Of a stretch of DNA of 5,264 nucleotides, positions 1-4,832 are shown piece after piece. The notes beneath the pieces are model-generated. The model was not told the origin of the DNA. It saw only the letters and a list, made by a program, of their open reading frames with translations, and made no database searches. The translations under genes were made by a program, and so were the position numbers. Within the stretch, counting starts at the first letter, position 1; each line of letters starts with the position of its first letter. The stretch is from JBLHUT01 sp047629975 (GTDB lineage Bacteria; Pseudomonadota; Alphaproteobacteria; Rhodobacterales; Rhodobacteraceae), in the NCBI GenBank assembly GCA_047629975.1, contig JBLHUT010000242.1, positions 1 through 5,264 on the forward strand, written 5' to 3'.

Positions 1-1021
1 CGCCCAATGCGCCGCGCAATTCCTCTTGCACGATATCACGCACCAATGCGCGCAGATCATCGGGCGACAGCGCGTTGTCACCGATCTGTGCAAATGACGG
101 GTCGCGCGGGGGCGAGAAAACATCCGAACCGTCCTCAAGACATGCGTTGACCTTGGGAACCACCGCTTCGATGATCTCCTCCTCGGCGGCTTCGCGCAAC
201 ATCTCCTGCATCTCCGGGTCGTCGGCCACATCGACAGATTTCGCCACTGTCAGCGGAGAGGTCAATACCAGCCGAGGCTCCGGTTTCAGCATATCAGGCC
301 CGACCGGATCGCCGGACGCATCCGCGCCGAGCATTGTGCTGCGACGCTTGATTTCAGCAATATAGGCAGGGATCGACCGGCCAACACCTTCGCCGTCAAG
401 CAAACCTGCGGCGCTGTCCGGCGGCGATGACGCGGGCACAACCGTAAGCCCGTTGCTTTCGCCATTGGACACATTGCGCAGTATCAAAGTTTGCAACTGC
501 GTCCCACCGTTGCGGGCCCCGCCCTTCGCGCCGTCGTCGGGTCCAAACCCGGGTCCGGTCTGGGGTCCGGCTGCCAAGGGCGACACAGGAATGCGTTTGT
601 CAGGCGACAAAAGCAAAGCGCATTCTGCCCCCGGTTTCGGAGCCCCGACAGGAGGCGTGCCCCGCACCTGTTCCGGTTGTGACATTCTGGACGGCTCTGG
701 CGCGAATGTCGGCTCTGCGGCCTGACCTGATGAGCCTTGCCCATCGGAGGAACGACGTTGGGCCACACGGGCCTGCGCGGCGGCCACTGCGGCCGACACA
801 CGGGATGAAAATTCAAAAGCATCTGTAGAAGAAGGCGCGCTCAAACCGCCCGGCACCGCATCCGACCCTTTTTCAGGGGTCAAGCCAGCGCCCGAAACAT
901 CTTCGGCGGCGTCTGCCCCCCCCCCGTTGGAGGGTTGCACTGTTTTCGGGCTGTTCTGCTCCGTTACGAGCCTACGCACGGAAGACAGAATTTTCTCTGA
1001 GTCGTACTCGTTTTCAGACAT
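1..1021 (-). CDS. PopZ/DUF2497-like disordered protein, C-terminus cut by window edge
   Basis: The reading frame starts with ATG at 1021 and stays open to position 1, giving 340 residues without a stop. The N-terminus (DSEKILSSVRRLVTE, residues 7-21) resembles the short helix that opens PopZ/DUF2497 proteins, and residues 319-336 (LSPDDLRALVRDIVQEEL) resemble the start of their C-terminal helical oligomerisation region. Between them is a long Pro/Gly/Ser/Ala-rich, probably disordered stretch, followed by an acidic helix-prone segment at 268-290. PopZ of Caulobacter forms a polar matrix that anchors chromosome and regulators; the same role here is inference only. A GAGG sequence 10 nt before the ATG is an acceptable ribosome binding site. 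It lies 70 bp after the TolC-type gene on the same strand. Probably 20-50 residues are missing beyond the left edge. A run of ten G in codons 33-36 is unusual. Confidence 0.72.
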   Translation of the reverse strand, partial: MSENEYDSEKILSSVRRLVTEQNSPKTVQPSNGGGADAAEDVSGAGLTPEKGSDAVPGGLSAPSSTDAFEFSSRVSAAVAAAQARVAQRRSSDGQGSSGQAAEPTFAPEPSRMSQPEQVRGTPPVGAPKPGAECALLLSPDKRIPVSPLAAGPQTGPGFGPDDGAKGGARNGGTQLQTLILRNVSNGESNGLTVVPASSPPDSAAGLLDGEGVGRSIPAYIAEIKRRSTMLGADASGDPVGPDMLKPEPRLVLTSPLTVAKSVDVADDPEMQEMLREAAEEEIIEAVVPKVNACLEDGSDVFSPPRDPSFAQIGDNALSPDDLRALVRDIVQEELRGALG

Positions 1022-1091
1022 GGCGGCTTAACCTCGACCTTGCCGGACAAGGCTAGCGCGCCTTCCGACATCTGACAACCACGATCCGCTG

Positions 1092-2468
1092 CTATTGCTT
1101 GCTCAAACGCTCCATCAACTTGTCAAGCTGGCGACCTTGCTTGGATTTGGCCACCGGGCCGGATTTGACGGCATTGTAATAAGCCTCTGGATCATAGGTT
1201 TGCACCCCAAGCCCAAGATGTTTGACCGTCAGCAGCCCCATCGAGGACAGCAAGGAGTAGTTTGCAACCGATTGCTGTGCCTGTGCATCAATGCGGCTGC
1301 CCAGTGCATCCAAGAGTTCCTGCTCGGCATCAAGAACGTCAAGGGTTGTTCGCGAGCCAAGCTTTGCTTCTTCCTGAATACCCTGAAATGCGATGCGCGA
1401 GGCGCGGATCTGACGCTCTGTCGCCTCAAGCTGGGCCCCTGCAACAATCAGGTTCGACCACGCCACCCCGACCTGTTGACGGATCGAGTGGGTCGTCCCC
1501 AACAGGTTTGCCCGGCTGGCATCGCGGTTTGCTTTTGCCTTGCGCGTGGCCGAGCTCAGGGCACCGCCCGAATAGATCGGCTGGGTCAGGCGCGTGGTGA
1601 CCGAAAAGGAGTCGTTAAGATCCTGATCCACACCCAGATTTGCCCCCGCCGTCACCCGAAAGCCGGTCGCGGCCTGTGCGCGTGCGATATTAAGTTCGTT
1701 TATCGTGACCTGCCGCTGTGCCTGCAAGATGTTCGGATGGCTGCGAAGCCCCACATTTTCCGCCTCGATCAGGGTCTTGGGAAGACCGGGAGCGCGACTT
1801 GTGCGGTTCAACGTTCCCGGATACTGGCCCACGGCCACGCGGTATCTTTCACGCGCCACAGCCAGCGATCCCGTTGCAGCAGCCTGCGACGAACGCGCCG
1901 CAGCCAGCCGCGCCTCGGCCAATGCCACATCGGTCCGGGTGACCTCTCCGACTTCGAAGCGGTCGCGCGCGGCGCGCAGTTCCTGGGTAATCACCCGAAC
2001 GTTGTTCTCGCTCAACGACACGGATTCAATCGCACTGGTGACGGCAAGATAGGCCTCGACAGCAGACAAGAGCACTTGTTGTTCGACGGCAACCAATGCC
2101 TCGCGGGTGGCAAGCACCGTTTCTTTTGCGACGTCGATACCCAATTTGGTCGCGCCGTTGTCGAACAACGTCATGTCAGCAGAAACGGACAGCGCAGACG
2201 ACAGGTCATCGGTGCCCGCAGCTGATGTTGGCGTATACGTCGATTGCGCGACAAACTGGATAACGGGGCGCAGACCGGCAAGAGCCGACGCGACATCCTC
2301 GTCTGCGGCACGCAAAACCGCCCGGTTCTGATCCAGAAGATGCGAATGCTTGTACGCAAGGATCAAAGCATCCGTGAGGCTCTCCGCAGAGGCCGCCACC
2401 GGAGTCGTCAGGCACATTACACCCAGCAAAGCCCCCCGAAGAGTTTTTGAAATACGGTAATGTCCCAA
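1092..2468 (-). CDS. TolC-family outer membrane efflux/secretion channel protein
   Basis: This encodes an outer membrane factor of the TolC type, which forms the exit duct of tripartite efflux pumps and type I secretion systems. Numbering below uses the longest frame, from a GTG at 2516 (474 codons). A signal peptide ends at about residue 44 (PVAASA|ES). Two OEP repeats follow at about 46-235 and 248-435, each with the typical coiled-coil motif: RFEVGEVTRTDVALAEARLA (186-205) and LGSRTTLDVLDAEQELLDA (386-404). The length fits the family. I prefer the TTG at 2468 (codon 17; 458-residue product). It has a good GGGAG 7 nt upstream and leaves a compact 28-residue signal peptide. The GTG at 2516 has no visible Shine-Dalgarno sequence and would add an odd N-terminal extension. 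The substrate cannot be told, because no pump or ABC transporter gene is in the window. The short C-terminal tail is basic. Confidence 0.9.
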   Translation of the reverse strand: MGHYRISKTLRGALLGVMCLTTPVAASAESLTDALILAYKHSHLLDQNRAVLRAADEDVASALAGLRPVIQFVAQSTYTPTSAAGTDDLSSALSVSADMTLFDNGATKLGIDVAKETVLATREALVAVEQQVLLSAVEAYLAVTSAIESVSLSENNVRVITQELRAARDRFEVGEVTRTDVALAEARLAAARSSQAAATGSLAVARERYRVAVGQYPGTLNRTSRAPGLPKTLIEAENVGLRSHPNILQAQRQVTINELNIARAQAATGFRVTAGANLGVDQDLNDSFSVTTRLTQPIYSGGALSSATRKAKANRDASRANLLGTTHSIRQQVGVAWSNLIVAGAQLEATERQIRASRIAFQGIQEEAKLGSRTTLDVLDAEQELLDALGSRIDAQAQQSVANYSLLSSMGLLTVKHLGLGVQTYDPEAYYNAVKSGPVAKSKQGRQLDKLMERLSKQ

Positions 2469-2475
2469 CGGCTTT

Positions 2476-2480
2476 CTCCC
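2476..2480 (-). promoter_or_regulatory. Ribosome binding site favouring the TTG start of the TolC-type gene
   Basis: The minus strand reads GGGAG, then AAAGCCG (7 nt), then TTG at 2468. This is the only good Shine-Dalgarno-like sequence near either candidate start. It lies inside the coding frame of the longer GTG (2516) version, which argues that the upstream 16 codons are leader rather than protein. Confidence 0.55.
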
Positions 2481-2575
2481 AAGCTTACTTGTGCAAATCT
2501 CTTGCGGAACTTTCACACAATTTCAACACCCGTTTACCAGAAATAACCACTCCGCGGACCTCTGCGGCCTTCGTG

Positions 2576-3229
2576 TCACAGCGCAAAGCTCTTGTGTGCT
2601 TTGAAACCTTGCAACACAGGAGCGCCTGCGTTGAAGGCAAACCGCCAGCTGACGATGCCCCCAGCCATATGCCCGATACGGACAACACCAAGCGCGCCCT
2701 CTTGAAAAACGCACGCAATCCGTCCGCCGTCCTTGAGTTGATCAAGCACCTCCTGCGGCACCATTTCAACAGCCCCCTCGACAACGATAATGTCGTAGGG
2801 GCCGTGCTTTGCAGCCCCTTGCGCCAACGGCCCTTCGATGACGGCTGCATTGTTGATGTCTTCGGCCAAAAGTGTCTGTTGCGCCTCGGCAGCCATGACC
2901 GGGTCCTCTTCCACAGCCACAACCGCATCGCAAAGCTGCGCAAGGATCGCCGCAGAATACCCAAAGGCCGGACCGATATCCAGCGCCACCTCGTGCGGGG
3001 CGATCTCGAGTATATCCAGAATTTTTGCCAGCGTGCGCGGTTCAAGCACAACCCTGCCCCCGCCCAGATCAATGTTCTCACCGACATAAGCTGCTTCTTT
3101 TTGGCTTTCAGGCACGTAAAGCTCGCGCGGAACACGCAGCATGGCTTCGATAATCGGAAACTTGGTCACATCGGAAGGGCGGACCTGTGTATCCACCATC
3201 ATGCGACGGCGCGCGGCAAAAGTCGTCAT
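2576..3229 (-). CDS. Protein-L-isoaspartate O-methyltransferase family protein
   Basis: This is a class I SAM-dependent methyltransferase of the PIMT (Pcm) family, whose classical members repair isoaspartyl residues in damaged proteins in the cytoplasm. Residue numbers count from an upstream in-frame ATG at 3244. Visible features are MMVDTQVRP (15-23) near the N-terminus, motif I VALDIGPAFGYSAAILA (86-102) for SAM binding, an acidic end of strand 2 at VAVEEDP (109-115), PYDIIVVE (149-156), and LKDGGRIACVF (170-180). The classical substrate-side segment of the TISQP type is replaced by GGGRVVLEPRTLAKIL, and the usual TGSGYQ is GPAFGYS. I recall such sequences from alphaproteobacterial family members, so isoaspartate repair is uncertain. 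I chose the ATG at 3229 (MTTFAARRRMMVDTQ) because family members usually begin there; the ATG at 3244 adds five residues and neither start has a clear ribosome binding site. It is the first gene of the leftward unit, 107 bp ahead of the preferred tolC-type start. Confidence 0.87.
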   Translation of the reverse strand: MTTFAARRRMMVDTQVRPSDVTKFPIIEAMLRVPRELYVPESQKEAAYVGENIDLGGGRVVLEPRTLAKILDILEIAPHEVALDIGPAFGYSAAILAQLCDAVVAVEEDPVMAAEAQQTLLAEDINNAAVIEGPLAQGAAKHGPYDIIVVEGAVEMVPQEVLDQLKDGGRIACVFQEGALGVVRIGHMAGGIVSWRFAFNAGAPVLQGFKAHKSFAL

Positions 3230-3425
3230 TGAAACGAAACCCATGAGTTATGCAGGAGGCGAAAACTTCGCACAATTCCGACGGACAGGCAATATGACAG
3301 GGCATAGAAATCAAAGGACACGCAGCCTCCCGCTTTTGCGCCTGCGCACAGATCGAAAGACCGCCGCCCCTGCGGAAAATCTGCGCGAAGTCTTTGCAAA
3401 AACCGCCCGCAAGACTGATACCCTC

Positions 3426-3454
3426 TTGACGCTCCCAGTCACGATCCTTAGACC
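3426..3454 (+). promoter_or_regulatory. Probable promoter of tRNA-Cys
   Basis: TTGACG at 3426-3431 is followed 17 bp later by TAGACC at 3449-3454, putting transcription start about 6 bp before the mature tRNA. The -35 is good and the -10 is weak, so this rests mainly on spacing and position. The rest of the 3245-3466 intergenic region should hold the promoter of the leftward operon, but I see no convincing pair of boxes for it. Confidence 0.42.
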
Positions 3455-3466
3455 ACACACCGGAGC

Positions 3467-3540
3467 GGCGAGTTGGCGGAGAGGTTACGCAGCGGATTGC
3501 AAATCCGTGTAGATCGGTTCGATTCCGATACTCGCCTCCA
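3467..3540 (+). tRNA. tRNA-Cys (GCA), CCA encoded
   Basis: The cloverleaf can be drawn by hand. The acceptor stem pairs GGCGAGT (3467-3473) with ACTCGCC (3530-3536). The D stem has 3 bp (GCG/CGC) followed by a G-A mismatch. The anticodon stem is GCGGA/TCCGT with a G-T closing pair, and the loop TTGCAAA carries anticodon GCA at 3499-3501. The T stem is ATCGG/CCGAT with loop TTCGATT. The discriminator base is T at 3537, the base expected for cysteine tRNAs, followed by an encoded CCA at 3538-3540. The gene looks intact and functional, and no intrinsic terminator is evident directly after it. The 3' end appears to have served as an integration site. Confidence 0.97.
3518..3540 (+). other. Candidate attachment site (attL) at the 3' end of tRNA-Cys
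   Basis: The T-loop to CCA part of the tRNA is the usual core for tyrosine recombinases that integrate into tRNA genes. A recombinase remnant points toward it and ends 33 bp away, and base composition changes right after it. The matching direct repeat (attR) is not in this window, so core limits are a guess. Confidence 0.4.
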
Positions 3541-3573
3541 ATAAAATCAATGACTTAGCCATATAAAGTGTTT

Positions 3574-3812
3574 TCATGGTATGACCTGTGGTACCATGTT
3601 ATGTATTGTTTTGGTTCCATCCTGGTCTTCATGGCCGTTTCGTCGCTACTTCGCGTGCCCGCATGATTTGGCGCGCGTCGCCAGCATATAAACGGACCTT
3701 TTTTCAGTGGCATGGCCGCCGAATGACATGATTTCTTCATCGCAGTATCCAGCCATACGCTAACTCCCTAATGCCACGGTAGTCTGCCTTTATTGGGAAG
3801 TATTGCCCGCGA
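3574..3812 (-). pseudogene. Tyrosine recombinase (phage-type integrase) C-terminal remnant, frameshifted
   Basis: Four pieces in alternating frames read as the end of an alphaproteobacterial tyrosine integrase. Piece 1, about 3812-3758, gives ADYRGIRELA, resembling the HDLRGTAVREL box with its catalytic Arg. Piece 2, 3756-3667, gives CDEEIMSFGGHATEKRSVYM, which holds the GH box (His at 3714-3712) and the expected catalytic Tyr (3690-3688), but with one residue fewer between them than usual. Piece 3, 3670-3632, gives QIMRAREVATKR. Piece 4 gives EDQDGTKTIHNMVPQVIP and a TGA at 3576-3574. At least three single-base shifts are needed to join them. Only about 80 of the usual 350-400 residues remain, so the gene is dead. 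It lies on the minus strand, convergent with the tRNA. The identification rests on motif resemblance. Confidence 0.62.
3575..3598. repeat. Inverted repeat CATGGTA-N10-TACCATG
   Basis: This is a perfect 7-bp inverted repeat with a 10-nt loop, 34 bp downstream of tRNA-Cys and inside the last codons of the integrase remnant. It could be a weak hairpin in the tRNA 3' trailer or a recombinase arm site, or it may be chance. The T-tract expected of an intrinsic terminator is poor. Confidence 0.4.
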
Positions 3813-3861
3813 ATGCGAACATACAAGCGCCCACTTGGGTGCCGCCAAGAATACTTCATTT

Positions 3862-4314
3862 CTACCATTCAACGTCTCCCAAATCGGTTGCAGCTTCTCC
3901 CGAAATAATTCGTCTGATTTTTTCTGTATCCCAGCGTTTTTCACCGAGAAGGGCTTCTATTCCGTCCGGGCAGTTACCTGCTTCGACATGCCTACGAAGC
4001 TCTCCGCCAGTCGTATCGAATAGCTTTTCTTCACCGGCGGCTTGATTGCTGGCTTGCAAGCCTTGTGCTTCATCCAGTCGGATAGGAACGAGTTTAGGAT
4101 CATAGAAATTCGGGTTTCTGCAAACTGGAGTGATGCAAAGGTTTTGACAAAAACCTCGAAAGACGTCGTTTGGACCTGCGAAGCCCAGTGCGGCGGCCAA
4201 GTCATCGGACGAGCTCAATAGAATAAGCTGAATGCTCTCCCCCAACACGCCTTCAGTGTCCTTTGGAACCGCGTGACCTAATCCACAAACATTCCTGGCT
4301 TTTTTCGAAAGCAC
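3862..4314 (-). CDS. Hypothetical protein with possible excisionase-like helix-turn-helix
   Basis: This open frame has 150 codons from a GTG at 4314 to TAG at 3864-3862. The upstream frame stays open to a stop at 4389 without a better start. Residues 37-56 (DDLAAALGFAGPNDVFRGFC) followed by NPNFYDPKLVPIRLDEAQGL at 67-86 look like the small helix-turn-helix/wing layout of excisionase or AlpA-type DNA-binding proteins. The match is from memory and moderate. The C-terminal third (residues 100-150) is charged and unrecognised. No good Shine-Dalgarno sequence precedes the GTG, so the real start could be later. It lies on the same strand as the integrase remnant and upstream of it, the usual place for a recombination directionality factor. 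Codon use is mixed and less GC-rich than in the left-hand genes, suggesting acquired DNA. It may no longer be expressed. Confidence 0.42.
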   Translation of the reverse strand: MLSKKARNVCGLGHAVPKDTEGVLGESIQLILLSSSDDLAAALGFAGPNDVFRGFCQNLCITPVCRNPNFYDPKLVPIRLDEAQGLQASNQAAGEEKLFDTTGGELRRHVEAGNCPDGIEALLGEKRWDTEKIRRIISGEAATDLGDVEW

Positions 4315-4317
4315 TGG

Positions 4318-4448
4318 GTGCCCGAGGCTTGGGACGAAATTAAAGATGCCTTCAATTTCAGAAAGCGCGATGAACGGATTCAGAAGCTACGTTTTGAAGC
4401 GGTCCAAGAAGTCTATGACGAACGTGGGTTCTATGGCTTGATCGAACT
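4318..4448 (+). pseudogene. Fragment of an unidentified protein-coding gene, cut by the IS
   Basis: In this frame the plus strand reads as a convincing charged helical segment, with pieces such as PEAWDEIKDAFNFRKRDERI and EVYDERGFYGLIEL. There is no start or upstream partner: in-frame stops occur at 4219-4221 and 4279-4281, and the sequence before 4318 looks coding only on the other strand. On the right the frame runs into the presumed IS end at 4449 and stops at 4480-4482. The style recalls helical parts of large multidomain proteins, but I cannot name a family. The simplest reading is a gene truncated on the left by deletion and interrupted on the right by the IS. Confidence 0.35.
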
Positions 4449-4474
4449 TGAAGTGGTCCGGCAAATTTGGACAG
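4449..4474 (+). repeat. Candidate left terminal inverted repeat of the IS
   Basis: The sequence begins TGAAGTGGTCCGGC and ends AAATTTGGACAG. It starts with the TG typical of IS3-family ends, about 65 bp before the orfA start. The partner repeat is outside the window, so this is tentative. Confidence 0.4.
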
Positions 4475-4485
4475 CGTGCTAGGAT

Positions 4486-4510
4486 GTATCCAGCCCGAAC
4501 GAATGGATAC
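4486..4510 (+). promoter_or_regulatory. Stem-loop just upstream of IS orfA
   Basis: GTATCCA (4486-4492) pairs with TGGATAC (4504-4510) around an 11-nt loop, ending 4 nt before the orfA ATG at 4515. The only GGA-type ribosome-binding-like sequence before that start sits in the 3' arm. In a transcript entering from outside the IS the stem could hide it. This kind of protection from read-through is known for several insertion sequences, but here it is inferred. Confidence 0.45.
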
Positions 4511-4514
4511 GGGA

Positions 4515-4832
4515 ATGACAAAGTGATGGAACTTTTCAGACCCGTTTAAAGCTGCAGTGACGCTTGAGGCGCTGCGTGGGGACAAGACGGTTCAGGAGAT
4601 TGCGGCCAAGCGCCCGCTCCACCCGACACAGGTGAGCACGTGGAAACGTCAGGTGATTGAGGGTATGGCCGGGGTGTTCTCGGACAACCTCAAGAAGGCC
4701 GGGAACAAGGGCGGCGAGATCAAGGAGCTGCACGCCAGGACTGGTCAGCTGGCGGTGAAGGCCGGTGCGGAGGCTTACATGGCCAAAGAGATTACGGTCC
4801 CCCTGGCTTTGTCACAAGGGCTGAAGCGGTGA
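4515..4832 (+). pseudogene. IS3-family transposase OrfA, damaged
   Basis: From the expected ATG at 4515 the frame reads Met-Thr-Lys and then TGA (4524-4526), after which family-typical sequence resumes (NFSDPFKAAVTLEALRGDKT) without shift. The normal start is therefore followed by a nonsense codon. A GTG at 4557 could still give a 91-residue product without the first helix. The helix-turn-helix is visible (VQEIAAKRPLHPTQVSTWKR), followed by GMAGVFSD and the leucine-zipper start IKELHARTGQLAV. Near the end, where members I remember read ENDFLSQGLKR, this copy has KAGAEAYMAKEITVPLA before LSQGLKR, about 39 extra bases in frame, which should disturb the zipper. The stop TGA (4830-4832) overlaps the orfB GTG. 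Confidence 0.78.

Noticed and set aside
453..822. Open frames of about 60-110 codons on both strands within the first kilobase
   Set aside because: They are shadows of the long minus-strand PopZ-like frame, which has conserved-looking ends and a start with a ribosome binding site.
1038..1052. CCTTG-N5-CAAGG as a terminator between the TolC-type and PopZ-like genes
   Set aside because: It has only 5 bp and no T-run, and the genes probably share a transcript.
1095..2225. Plus-strand open frame of 376 codons opposite the TolC-type gene
   Set aside because: It is Cys/Arg/His-rich with no recognisable domain and lies wholly antisense to a clear family member. It is a by-product of GC-rich codon use.
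2410..2414. Possible lipoprotein Cys (residue 35) in the TolC-type signal peptide
   Set aside because: The residue before it is Met, which does not fit a lipobox, and a standard cleavage site (ASA|E) follows.
2485..3135. Minus-strand open frame of 216 codons in another register of the methyltransferase gene
   Set aside because: It is Arg/Trp-rich nonsense in a shifted frame of a well-supported gene.
2447..3232. Plus-strand open frame of 261 codons opposite the methyltransferase
   Set aside because: It is antisense to a gene with clear methyltransferase motifs, and its own protein has basic, low-complexity, non-family composition.
3108..3458. Minus-strand open frame of 116 codons spanning the intergenic region before the methyltransferase
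   Set aside because: It overlaps the methyltransferase start out of frame, and its composition (many Cys/His/Arg) is not protein-like. A short leader peptide is not supported.
3793..4045. Two overlapping plus-strand open frames of 76 and 80 codons
   Set aside because: Both are antisense to the more protein-like minus-strand ORF and integrase remnant, with Ser/Phe/Cys-rich composition and no motif.
4480..4485. TAGGAT as a -10 box for IS orfA
   Set aside because: There is no acceptable -35 at 16-18 bp upstream.
4358..4733. Minus-strand open frames of 75 and 65 codons
   Set aside because: They are antisense to the coding scrap and to IS orfA, with no motif.
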